A stretch of DNA of 64,000 bases, taken from Limonium bicolor (Eukaryota; Streptophyta; Magnoliopsida; Caryophyllales; Plumbaginaceae). Positions 21,410 through 31,111 of the stretch are shown piece by piece. Under the pieces are notes generated by a model that did not search any database, was not told the origin of the DNA, and was given only the letters and a program-made list of their open reading frames with translations. The position numbers and the translations under genes are program-made. Each line of letters starts with the position of its first letter. Position 1 is the first letter of the stretch. The DNA lies in the NCBI GenBank assembly GCA_023374045.1, contig CM041779.1, forward strand, positions 266,052,131 through 266,116,130. Direction: 5' to 3'.

Positions 21410-21681
21410 CAGGGACGGAGCCAGGATGTAAATTATATGGGGTCACTAATTTTTCGAAGAAAAAAAATTATAACATATATGATCATAGTTGGATTTGAAC
21501 CCAGGATAACTTACCTAATATTTTTATCCCTTACCACTATACCATTAACAACTCTCTAATATATGGGGTCACTATACTATATACATATAAAATTTAATTA
21601 TTATACATATAGGAATCTCTACATTCTTGAAAAAACGTGGGGTCACGTGACCCCACGTGATCCCCCTTACATCCGCCCCTG
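21410..21681. mobile_element. hAT-type MITE, 272 bp
   Basis: The ends are CAGGGACGGA and, inverted, CAGGGGCGGA, flanked by an 8-bp duplication TCTCCCTG at 21402-21409 and 21682-21689. Short CAGGG ends with an 8-bp TSD are typical of hAT elements. A CACGTGACCCCACGTG-like palindrome lies near the right end. There is no coding capacity. Confidence 0.85.
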
Positions 21682-21689
21682 TCTCCCTG
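21682..21689. repeat. 8-bp TSD of the hAT MITE, right
   Basis: TCTCCCTG is identical to 21402-21409. Confidence 0.85.
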
Positions 21690-21713
21690 TACTGTTATTG
21701 ATAATACGGTGTG

Positions 21714-21796
21714 TCACGAGAAATGAAATATATCAAAATGTAGAAATTCCTAAGAAAGATAAGTCCCCGAATTCAAATCTGATGAATCACATAATT
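21714..21796 (+). repeat. Local repeat R, copy 3 (about 83 bp)
   Basis: This is near identical to 21159-21240. All three copies can be read in one frame as RNEIYQNVEIPKK, so R looks coding-derived. Confidence 0.88.
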
Positions 21797-21916
21797 AAAA
21801 GTGAATAACTATAACAACATGTTTATTCCACATCCAAACATCTACCAAAGATTATAAATCCCGAAAAGTATGACAACACGAGAACTAACAAGATCAATTA
21901 CGCAATAACCAATAAC

Positions 21917-22348
21917 CTAATTATTTCCTAACCTTTGTTTCTCTATTCCATGTGCTATTACATTACGTCGCATCTCATAAATTGGTTCTTGGTGTTGAAA
22001 ATCAACATCATCGGGCTCAATAGGATCATAAATAACAAGTAGGAATTGAGCGAGAATCATTATCTCCATGTAATTCTCCATCATCCGGCGAACTGATGTA
22101 TCATTTCGTACATGAATAAAAGTCCACTCGTAGTCGCCCTCCAGCCCCAAATACACCATGGTTGTTATGTTTATTCTGCCGAGGAGGGACTGTAATGCTC
22201 AAATTACTCATCGTTGTAGATCACGGAGATTACTAGGATATGGCATAGTAAATTCTACGCGTCTGTGCCCCATTCTTCTATCAAATTGTGCTCCATGCCG
22301 ACCAAAAGTAGCTACATAATTAACGTGCAAACAGAAAGGAAACTCCAT
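21917..22348 (-). pseudogene. Second MULE gene, N-terminal part, two in-frame TGA codons
   Basis: On the minus strand an ATG at 22348 opens MEFPFCLHVNYVATFGRHGA and runs to FTMPYPSNLRDLQR. Two TGA codons follow (22210-22208 and 22201-22199), after which the same frame continues with ALQSLLGRINITTMVYLGLE, EGDYEWTFIHVRNDTSVRR and IYDPIEPDDVD until 21917. Keeping frame across both stops argues for point decay of a real gene. The pattern resembles the N-terminal, PB1-like region seen in front of some plant MULE transposases. The rest of the gene is missing. It is divergent to the transposase gene, with the 95-bp repeat array between the two. The family call is tentative. Confidence 0.6.
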
Positions 22349-22635
22349 TTGATTGTGAGAGCGAAATGGGAATTAAGGTATGAAGAGTTCAAGCAAGATG
22401 TAATTAGACAGATTTTGAGAGCACAGGGTAAGGAATGAGTATGTTGGGACACTAATACCCTCTTTTATAATATTTGAGTAATGGTCACTGACATGTCCAA
22501 TGGCTAGTTCAACGGCTACTAAAAGAAAACAGGGTTATATCATGAATTTTCCCTAAAAAGAATTCACCCCCACTATTCAAATTAGATTCTAGGCGAAGGA
22601 AGCGTACCAAACACACCATGGAGAAGTTGATGATC

Positions 22636-23299
22636 CAGTACAAAGTGAATTCAAAGTTACCATAGGTAATTACTTTTGTCAGGAAAGGTACACGTACCAG
22701 GTCACTGTGCACGTACCAGGTTACCGTTTGCAGTACAAAGTGAATTCAAAGTTACCATAGGTAATTACTTTTGTCAGGAAAGGTACCCCTACCAGGTCAC
22801 TGTGCACGTACCAAGTTACCGTTTGCAGTACAAAGTGAATTCGAAGTTACCATAGATAATTACTTTTGTCAGGAAAGGTACATGTACCAGGTTATTGTGC
22901 ACGTACCAGGTTACCGTTTGCAGTACAAAGTGAATTCAAAGTTACCATAGGTAATTACTTTTGTCAGGAAAGGTACACGTACCAGGTCACTGTGCATGTA
23001 CCACATTACCATTTGTAGTACAAAGTGAATACAAAGTTACCATAGGTAATTACTTTTGTCAGGAAAGGTACACGTACCAGGTCACTGTGCACGTACTAGG
23101 TTACCGTTTGCAGTACAAAGTGAATTCAAAGTTACCATAGGTAATTACTTTTGTCAGGAAAGGTACACGTACCAGGTCACTGTGCAAGTACCAGGTTACG
23201 TTTGCAGTACAAAGTGAATTCAAAGTTACTATAGGTAATTACTTTTGTCAGAAAAGGTACACGTACCATGTCACTGTGCACGTACCAAGTTACCGTTTG
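22636..23299. repeat. Tandem array, 7 copies of a 95-bp unit
   Basis: Units begin at 22636, 22731, 22826, 22921, 23016, 23111 and 23205, with a partial eighth at 23300. Six periods are 95 bp and one is 94 bp. Each unit holds GCAGTACAAA (five exact, two with one mismatch), GTTACC...GGTAAT dyads and GGTACACGTACC-type palindromes. The array lies directly upstream of the transposase TATA box and between two divergent MULE genes. Confidence 0.95.
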
Positions 23300-23336
23300 C
23301 AGTACTTGTAACCTTGTGGCTAGTTCATGAGAACCT

Positions 23337-23346
23337 CTATATAAGG
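23337..23346 (+). promoter_or_regulatory. TATA box of the MULE transposase gene
   Basis: CTATATAAGG lies 37 bp after the tandem array and is followed by a pyrimidine-rich leader (CACACACTCACTCTCC) and the first candidate start codons. Confidence 0.65.
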
Positions 23347-23482
23347 GATGCCTCCTCCATTTCATCTTCACACACTCACTCTCCATATTCTCAAAGCTCT
23401 CTATCTCCTCGCTCTCTTCCAAAAATAATTTCATAAAACTATGCAAGCTCTCTAAACATAAGTCAATCTTCAGATTCCGATC

Positions 23483-26399
23483 ATGAGTATGTTCCAGTAT
23501 CAAGCCCAGTAAGTATTTAGTTTATTGTCTTTGTAAATCATATTCACACTAATATTTCATATTTCAATATTCATCTAACATTCTCTCGACCTTTATTGCA
23601 GGAAAGTGACTCAACCACTGATTCAGATTGGGATGAATTTGATGAAGGCGTTCCAGATCATAATGCAGAGATGGATGACTACATGCAGCAGATGTATATT
23701 CAACCTCCGGTGGTGGATACAGGTTACTTATTTCAAATAAACCAGGTATTTAGGAGTAAAGAAGAAGCGAAAGCTTGGGTAGATAGTGTTGGCCATCCCA
23801 ACCATATCTACACCATAATTCAAAGTTCTCGGTCGGGCCAAGATTTCCACATAACATGCGAGAGGTATTGGAAACCACGAAGGACATCACGACCTGGTGT
23901 CATCAACCGGCGCAGATCATCTGGTTCAAAGAAATGTGGTTGTCCTTTTGAATTAAGGGGTATTACACAAGCTACGGGTGTTTCTTGTAAGTGGGTCACG
24001 GATGGCATAACCATGATCTCGCTGAGTGGGCAGAGGGTCATTTTGTAGGAAAACGCCTGACTGAGGCGGAGGAGATTATGATCGATCAGAGAAGCAGAGT
24101 CGGTGTGCCACCCTGTGCAATTTATTCAGAGCTCACAACAATCAACCCAGAAACGTCAGCAACAAGGAAAGACATATACAACCAGATACAAAAAACAAAA
24201 CTAGTAAAGAGAGATGGTCGATCTATGGTGCAGACTCCGTTGAGTGAGCTAGACAAAAACAACTACTACTACGATTACACTACAGAACCAAGTAAGTCAA
24301 CTCAGTATGTCTCAAATAACTTCAATCATTTAGGGTTCATATTAATTTGATAGATAACATGATTATATTTCACAATTTAGGGGATCAAACACGACTTGGG
24401 TCCATCTTCTTTGCACACCCTACCTCTAGATTACTGCTCCATGCTTTCCCGTATGTCATAGGCATTGATGCTACCTATAAAACAAACATAGCAAAAATGC
24501 CTTTGGTTCAGTTCATCGGGATGACGAGTATAGGCAAAAACTTCAGCATTGCCTTCGCCTTTCTTGTATCAGAATCAACAGACATGTATGTGTGGGCACT
24601 TCAACAATTAAGGGACCTCCTCGGGCGGAATACAACCTCTACATTTATCACCGACAGATGTCTGGCCCTGATGAATGCCTTAGAAGAGGTATTTCCTGAA
24701 TCTCATCATCTCATTACTATGTTGGTGGCACATAAGTAGGAACGTTCAGGGGAAAGCCGAGACTTATATGGGTGATAGAGGATGGGCGGCGGCTGCAGTC
24801 CGAATGTGAACTTCGGTTGTCTACTCGAGCACAGAGCAGGACTACAACGAGAGGTACGAAAATTTAAGAATACATACCGAAGCTACCTACGTTTCATTAC
24901 ATATGTTGCATCAGTCTGGGAGAAATACAAGGAAAAATTATGGAGGCTTGGGTCAAGAATGTGTTGCACTTCGGCAACACAACGACAAATAGGTAAAATT
25001 GTTAATCTTGTAATGTTTAAGATAATACAGTCATTGTTATAGATCTATAAAACTTACTTAAACATTTGATAGGGTGGAGAGCGCACATTCTTCTCTAAAG
25101 GCGAGATTAAGGAGTGCTAGACACACTTTGGATGTAATCTTTCCAAAGATTAACAATCATGTGAATACAAGCATCCGGGAGTTAAAAAAGAATTTTGAGG
25201 CAGCCAGGACAAAACACAGAAGAGAGCACATGAGGGTTCCAATTGCTGACCTGATCGGGAAGGTTAGTACCCTTTGCTTAGATGAGCTAGTCAAGGAGCT
25301 TGGAAGGGCGAATTATGTGCAAATGGACAGCTCACTATGTGGATGTGACAAGGTAACCTCTCATGGATTACCTTGCACTTGTAAATTAAACTACATGCTG
25401 GATAGTGGTATACTATGCTCGAAGAGGGATATACATCGTTTCTGGTATACCCTAAGCTGGGAGGAAAATGAATCAACAATTGATATGCTATCCTACAAGG
25501 AGGTAGAACAGAATAGATGGCGAGATATAGCTTCTGAGGTAGCACAGTTAGATGATCCTACTCTGATGGCGAAATGTTACAGTCAAATCCAAAACTTCCT
25601 TCACCCAGATATGGTGTGCCAATTAGGAGAGCCAATGGAACAGTTTGGGATTGGCAGACCTACCGGGACCTCAAGACCAAACCGACGGGAACCTTCGTCT
25701 TGGGAGCGTAACCGACCAAGGGCAGGCCAGTCAGAAGGAGCGCCATCAAATAGAAGATCACGTGATAGAGGATCATCAAATCTGAGTCGATTCCTGCCCC
25801 TAGACAACTTCCCATACTACCAAAATTTCAACCCCAACCTATATCAATATATGACTGGGTATATTGATGTTCGTGGAGATGGGAATTGTGGTTTCAGGGT
25901 CATTGCTGACTACCTATATTCAAACGAAGAGAGGTGGAAAGATGTCCGTAGAGCATTGTACAATCACATGAAGAATAAAGCACCTGTGAATCAACTATAC
26001 AAGGCCATTTTTAACGAAGGACCGTACAACGGCATGTTAAGAGCATTTCATTGGAATTTAGGAGGGCCAGCACCTCCAGAGAAATGGATGACCACGGAAA
26101 TGGGGTTGGCGATCGCGACAAAGTACACTTCGATAGTAGTTTTCTACTCTACTGTCTTTGGGGGTATGACAAGTGCCACATATCTTCCGCTCGATAATTA
26201 TACCGATCGTGATAGCCCAAGAGGAGAGATCCACATAGGAATTTGCCCTCAGAGTCATTTCGTAAGGTTCGGCATGGTTGATGACTCCCACCCCCCTGTC
26301 TATCCGCAGTGGTTCTTTTATAGAGATTCAAACACTTTCGGACCTTGGATTCATCAAATACAATCTAGGTTAGATAGTTGGATCAATGTTGTACCTTAG
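23483..26399 (+). pseudogene. MULE transposase (FAR1-like, MULE, SWIM, OTU), frameshifted
   Basis: This is the transposase gene of the MULE. A first short exon may end at 23508 and an acceptor lies at 23600-23601, but the exon 1 phase does not fit, so the start is uncertain (an in-frame Met lies near 23671). Domains in order: a FAR1-like zinc/DNA-binding segment (FRSKEEAKAWVDSVG, KKCGCPFELRG); a MULE DDE domain (FPYVIGIDATYKTN, FSIAFAFLVSESTDMYVWAL, FITDRCLALMNALEEVFP); a SWIM-like zinc finger (CGCDKVTSHGLPCTC); a C-terminal OTU domain. Introns fit at 24292-24380 and 24993-25072, with phases that agree. Frameshifts near 24000, near 24710 and between about 24775 and 24940 disable the DDE part. 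The last exon is open. Its layout matches an autonomous MULE that has decayed. Confidence 0.9.
25073..26399 (+). CDS. Last exon of the MULE transposase with OTU-type cysteine protease domain
   Basis: This intact 441-codon frame starts at a splice acceptor (GATAG|GGTGGAG), with VESAHSSLKARLRSARHTLD. The SWIM-like finger begins at C89 and C91. A polar linker with GRPTGTSRPNRREPSSWERN follows. The OTU domain spans about residues 262-415, with D269 and C272 in VRGDGNCGFRVIADYLY and H395 in GICPQSHFVRFGM as the expected Cys-protease residues. OTU enzymes cleave ubiquitin chains. Fused to a transposase, it might stabilise the protein or act on chromatin ubiquitin, but that is inference. Exons upstream are frameshifted. 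Confidence 0.85.
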
Positions 26400-26541
26400 T
26401 TTTCTTTAACTTAGTTGTTGTAACTTAGTCTTTCTTTAACTTAGTTGTTGTAACTTAGTTTTTCTTTAACTTAGTTGTTGTAACTTAGTTTTTCTATAAA
26501 TTAGTTGTTGTAACCTAGTTTTTCTTTAACTTAGTTGTTGT
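26395..26541. repeat. 30-bp tandem repeat after the transposase stop
   Basis: The unit TTAGTTGTTGTAACTTAGTT plus TTTCTTTAAC repeats about 4.5 times with few changes, starting at the stop codon. It lies in the expected 3' UTR. Confidence 0.88.
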
Positions 26542-26648
26542 TTTAATCATATTGACATAAATTTGGTCATTCAATTGTCTATTATTTCAAAAAAAAGTGT
26601 CTCCCCGTAACATTCAAACTTATTCAACTAAGTTTGGTGAAAAAAAAA

Positions 26649-26692
26649 TTTGTACTGCAAATAGTAAAGTATTTTGCTATTCGCAGTACAAA
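26649..26692. repeat. Subterminal inverted pair of the TIR motif
   Basis: TTTGTACTGC (26649-26658) and GCAGTACAAA (26683-26692) form a palindrome about 275 bp from the right end. The second half carries the TIR word GCTATTCGCAGTACAAA. Confidence 0.85.
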
Positions 26693-26874
26693 TTAATTTT
26701 AAGTCAAATTAATAATATAAACACATAAAAATGTAATCCAACACTTTTTTTTACAAAAAAAGGTTCATGTATTGATTCCAACAAAAAAGTAACTAGTAAA
26801 ATTCGCTACCAATCAACTATAAACTACTTCGGTAAATTTTCTTTCGGATATCATTTTTGGAAAAAAAAACACAG

Positions 26875-26967
26875 CGACACATCATTACATGTGTACAACG
26901 TCAATATGAATTAAAAAAATTTTGTACTGCGGTGATTAGTAATTTTGTACTGCGAATAGCAACCCCC
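26875..26967 (-). repeat. MULE right terminal inverted repeat
   Basis: This is the inverted partner of 19324-19425. The motif appears as TTTGTACTGC at 26921-26930 and 26944-26953. Confidence 0.93.
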
Positions 26968-26976
26968 TTTTGTAAA
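26968..26976. repeat. 9-bp TSD of the MULE, right
   Basis: TTTTGTAAA is identical to 19315-19323. Confidence 0.88.
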
Positions 26977-27801
26977 ATATATGTATATATTCAATATTAA
27001 TGTTAAGTATTAAAAGCATACAATAAATGATAAATAGTAAATAAAAATACTTAACGATATAATTTATTGTACTATTAGAATTTTTTTATGAGCAAATGGT
27101 AAAATGTTTATATATGTGTACGCTAAAGAATTGAAAAACTAAACTATAGTTAACTTGATTTGAAACTTAGAATTCAAATTATGGTTATAAAATATATAGC
27201 ACTAGATAACATAAATTAATGTTTCCAGTGTAGTTCATTATATTTACAACACTGAACAAATTAAAATAAATTAATGCTAATTAAAAATAATCACTATAAT
27301 TGTTTTAGATAAGTAATAATTTAAACTAAATTTAAAACAAAATAAATAATATTAAAAAAAAGTGATGTCATCAGGATAATTGGGTGTTTGGCCCCCCAAA
27401 ACCTCAATATAGCTCCGCCACTGATGCTATGTATTCAAATTCTAAAAATTCATAATACAAATCAATAAAACTGAAAATGAAATATCCCAATTTAATTAAG
27501 GTTAGTATTAGTGATTTTAACCTTATGTGCTTTAAAAGAATTTTAAAGGTTATTTAGTGAGGCAAAGCTCAATAGTCATGAATTAATTAGTTTAGAGCAT
27601 GTTCTAGTCACCTCTGGTTCTAAGCCAATACTTGCATTCCGGAGTAATAATTCCGGACCAGAGCCAAGCTTCCGAAACAATTATAGTATGGGGTAGGGGA
27701 CTCTTCTGGAAGCCGTTTGCCTATATTTCACATTTTTGTCACAATGGTCATTTTGGTAATTTTGAGTGGTTTGAAATACTTTGACCTTAAAAGATGGTTT
27801 C
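26977..27801. other. AT-rich intergenic DNA between the MULE and the Athila-like LTR
   Basis: No gene is seen. At about 27400-27424 a GC-richer stretch ends GCTCCGCCACTG, a form common at ends of plant hAT-like elements, but no matching left end was found, so no element is called. Confidence 0.5.
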
Positions 27802-29060
27802 TGATAAGTGGTGAAATGATGTAATTGTAAGGTCTTTATTTACCTTTGTTTCGTGCAACTATTGACCTATTTCACCACTTTATAGAGCGTTTCGTTAATA
27901 TAGGTGAACTCATACAGTTTTGATTAAAATATAGGTAAAAGATCACTTGAGCAATGATATTTGGGAGACTCTCAAGACTTTGTGGCCAAGCTTTAATGCA
28001 CCGAGGAGTGTGTCAAAGACAAGGGGTCAAACAGGATGATTTTGATGTAGAAGAAGCGCTTCTGGTGTGGACCGCCCCAAGAGGACTGCCCCACAGGGGC
28101 AGTCAGGTTGATTACAACGTCTGAATTGTCTCGGGTGTGGACCGCCCCAGGAGAACCGCCCCTGTGGGGCGGTCTGGACGGGATTTTTGCCCAGTAAGTC
28201 ATTTTAAAGACGGGAAAAAGAGGGGTTTTAGACACATTCTTTCATTCTACACTTCCACACACACAAGAGGAGAGAGAAAACGACAAAGGGGGAAAAGAAG
28301 AGGAGAAAGAAGAGGAAGAAGAGAAGAAGGAAGAGCCCACCTTCTCCAAAGCTTCCAAGCTTCAACAATGGCTTCTTCTTACTCTTTTCTAGTTTTTCTT
28401 TTCTCCATGCTTGAGTAAAACTCTATTGTGCTTTGGGATGGGTTTTTGACCCCAAACCCTAGAATGTGCTTATGAATCTTGATTATGCCTTAATGTAGTT
28501 ATTTCTCTCTTAATTATCATTCAATGTTCTTGAATTGATCCCTTGAGTGCATTTGTGGTGAACCCTCTCTACCATTTGGTTTTGAGTTAGGGTTTTTGAC
28601 AAAATTGAGAGAGAACCCTTGATTTATGCTCCTAGGATTAGTGAGTATACTTTAGGGCTTTATTCTAGAACTTGCTTAATGCTACTTAGTGAGTTTAGCC
28701 CTAATTGGTTTAGAGGGTTATTATCATTGTTATAAAAGATAACTATGGCATAAAAAGAGTTGCTAGCATATCTAGGTAGTTTGGATGATTGCCAAATTCC
28801 CAAAGTACTTCTCCATCCAATCCATTAAGCTATCACCTTTAGTTTATTTGTTGTTCTTGCAATTACTCAACCAACACAATCGAGCTTGCCGCCGGCTAAA
28901 CCCCAATTTACTATTTTTATTTCAATTACTAAATACCGAGACTAGGAAGTTAGGACCAACTTCCTTGTGGATACGACACTTGTTGTACTACACTGATTAG
29001 GTGCACTTGCCTATTCCTTGCATTTATTTATATACCTTGTTATATAGCTCTTGCACAACA
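27802..29060 (+). repeat. 5' LTR of the Athila-like element
   Basis: The right end is firm: ...GCACAACA at 29060, 6 bp before the primer-binding site. The left end at TGATAAGTG (27802) is inferred from likeness to the start of the element X LTR (TGATAAGTGC at 33176). It contains a pair of GC-rich hairpins 71 bp apart (28084-28173). Confidence 0.6.
28084..28173. repeat. Two GC-rich hairpins 71 bp apart in the Athila-like LTR
   Basis: Stem 1 is GACTGCCCC / GGGGCAGTC with loop ACA (28084-28104). Stem 2 is ACCGCCCC / GGGGCGGT with loop TGT (28155-28173). They belong to a tandem unit starting GGACCGCCCCA at 28069 and 28139. Confidence 0.9.
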
Positions 29061-29066
29061 AGTTTT

Positions 29067-29084
29067 TGGCGCCATTGCCGGGGA
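29067..29084 (+). other. Primer-binding site (tRNA-Asp type)
   Basis: TGGCGCCATTGCCGGGGA is the usual Athila-type site complementary to the 3' end of plant tRNA-Asp, with one A for the usual G. Confidence 0.85.
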
Positions 29085-29272
29085 AATTGATTCCATCAAT
29101 TTCCCTAGTTTCGGTATTTTAGTTTTAGTTTTTGTTTAAGTTTAGTGTTTTGTTTTCTTTGATTGTGTTTTTGTTTTGGTTGTTTTATTTATCTTTGTTT
29201 ATATTTTATGTTGCTAAGTTGTAGTGCTGGTTGTTATTGTGATTGATTAGGTACCTTGTGTTTCTTCTGTGT

Positions 29273-31111
29273 ATGCCAAGCACTCGGTCTAGTGGCTCCC
29301 CACTTGCTAGTCCGACATCCGAACTTGAGCGCACTCTGAGAAGACGCTTAAGAGATTTAAACATGGTGGATCCAGAACTACCAAAAATTGAGGATAATGG
29401 GCAGTAACAACACCGAGCCCTCTCTGATTACCACCAGCCAGATACCGAAGGGAGGCCTTCGACTATAGTCCTCCCAGTGTTGACATCGGAGGAAGCGAGA
29501 CAATGGGTATTCAAGACCCACTACATTACCGCAGTCCGGGACTTAGGAAAGTTCAGCGGGGAAAATCCGGATGACGCTTTGAACCATCTAAGTCTCTTCC
29601 TCGACTTTTGCAACTCCTTTGGGAAAACCGGTACGGTAAAGGAGAGAATCCGGTTGCAGCTCTTCTCCCATTCCTTATCCGACTCCGCATCGTGATGGTT
29701 TAGAAGCTTACCGTCCAGATCGATCCAAACATGGGCACAAATGGTTCAGAATTTCCTCGCCAAGTACTACCCAACTAGTAGGACGAGACAACTAATTGGA
29801 GAGATCAATACCTTCTGCCAAGAACCCGGAGAAACCTTGTACGACGCATGGGGATGGTTCAAGGAGATGTTGATGAATTGCTCTCACCATGGATTGGATA
29901 ATCAATCGTTATACCTATCTTTCTTCAACGGGCTTGACGATAGCAACCAATTGCTTGTGAACTCATCTACGGGAGGTAGCTTCATGACCAAGTCCCCTCA
30001 AGAAGGAATGGAGCTTCTTGAGACAATGACTAGCAACACAAGGCAATGGGCTAGAAATAAGGGAAGAGCACCACGAGCAGCGGGTCTCCTACATGTCGAG
30101 CCCACCGACCATCTATCCGCTCAACTATCTTCACTCACCAAGATGGTGGAGAAGCTAGCAATAGCTTAAAAGGAAACGACAAAGTCTATAGCTTCTTCAT
30201 CATCACCCTCTCCATCTGCATCTGTTTCAATCCAAGAGGGGTGTGAAATTTGTGCGGGTCCCCATGAGACCCATTTTTACGAAGGAAGAAGTTACATCGA
30301 GGAACAAGAAGATGTTAACTTTGTTAGCAACCGCCTTGGCTACAACTATAACAACAACAATGCCCCATGGAGAAATCATCCAAATTTCTCATGGAGGAAC
30401 AATGATTCCATCCAAGGAGGACCGAGTAATACTTCCAACAACTCGATGGGTTATAAACCTCAAGGGCCACACCAAGCAAACAATTCTCAAATGGGGTATA
30501 GACCTCAAGGTGGCTCACCGGGATTCAAACAACAACAACAACCATCCTCCTCATCTTCTGATGGTAACTTAGCTAGGATGGAAGCCATGATGCAAAACAT
30601 GCAAAGTATGATGATGAACTTCATGACTACCGCCCAAACTAAGTTCACCGAGCAAGAGGCATTCAATGCCAACCAGATGACATTTAATCAGAGCCTTAAA
30701 ACTCAAGTTGATCAAATCTCGGAGTAACTTGCTCAGAGACCGCCGGGCACCTTTCCAAGTCAACTGAAGCCTAACCCAAGAGAACAAGCTAAGGCGGTTA
30801 CTTTGAGAAGCGGTAGGCTCCTAGAAGGACCCTCTCCCCAAGATGAAATTGATGACCAAGAGAAGCAAAATCAAGAAAATCAAAAGGAGGACCAAGAGAT
30901 ACTTGAGGAAGTTCAATCTCCACAGAAAAATATTTCCAAGGAGAAGGAGTCTCCTGAATTACCTATCTCTTCCACTCTTGCTAAACATCTCCCTCCACTT
31001 CCTTTCCCGAATAGGCTCAAAGAAAAGAATTTAGATGAGCAATTTGGGAAGTTTCTAAGTGTTTTCAAGAAATTGACAATTAACATTTCTTTTGCCGATG
31101 CTTTGAAATAG
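29273..31111 (+). pseudogene. Athila-like gag
   Basis: The frame starts ATG at 29273 (MPSTRSSGSPLASPTSELER) and stays in phase across stops at 29405, 29693 and 30167. The gag core includes FSGENPDDALNHLSLFLDFC, MVQNFLAKYYPTSRTRQLIG, PGETLYDAWGWFKEMLMNC and GGSFMTKSPQEGMELLETM, the Athila/Tat capsid pattern. A zinc-knuckle-like CEICAGPHETHFY at about 30245 lacks the last Cys. A Gln/Asn-rich and then acidic linker runs to TAG at 31109 just before the protease. The shell is clear, but the frame cannot be translated whole. Confidence 0.85.

Larger units (their letters stand above)
19324..26967 (+). mobile_element. Mutator-like element (MULE), 7.6 kb, with captured AGO4-type gene pieces
   Basis: The left end from 19324 and the reverse complement of the right end from 26967 are near identical for about 90-100 bp (shared GGGTTGCTATTCGCAGTACA). 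A 9-bp duplication TTTTGTAAA flanks it at 19315-19323 and 26968-26976. The right half carries a MULE transposase gene (23483-26399). The left half carries a TATA-like promoter, a GC-rich block, two ARGONAUTE pieces, a hAT MITE and a decayed minus-strand gene. Long-range TIR identity and the TSD define it as one unit. It is autonomous in plan, but its transposase frame is broken. Confidence 0.93.

Noticed and set aside
22636..23299. Regular direct repeats that could suggest a CRISPR array
   Set aside because: The units are contiguous 95-bp tandem copies with no unique spacers, in a plant transposon promoter.
23483..23601. Confident first exon for the MULE transposase
   Set aside because: Joining 23508 to 23602 gives the wrong phase, so the start and first intron remain unresolved.
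23990..24010. Intron instead of frameshift in the FAR1-like region
   Set aside because: The two frames overlap with continuous homology and no GT-AG pair that would join them; a single-base shift is simpler.
27400..27424. GCTCCGCCACTG end resembling a hAT-like terminus
   Set aside because: No matching left terminus or target duplication was found within the flanking 800 bp.
30243..30572. 109-codon frame overlapping gag
   Set aside because: The true gag frame (Asn/Gln-rich, SMGYKPQGPHQ) runs in another phase here; this one is its shadow.
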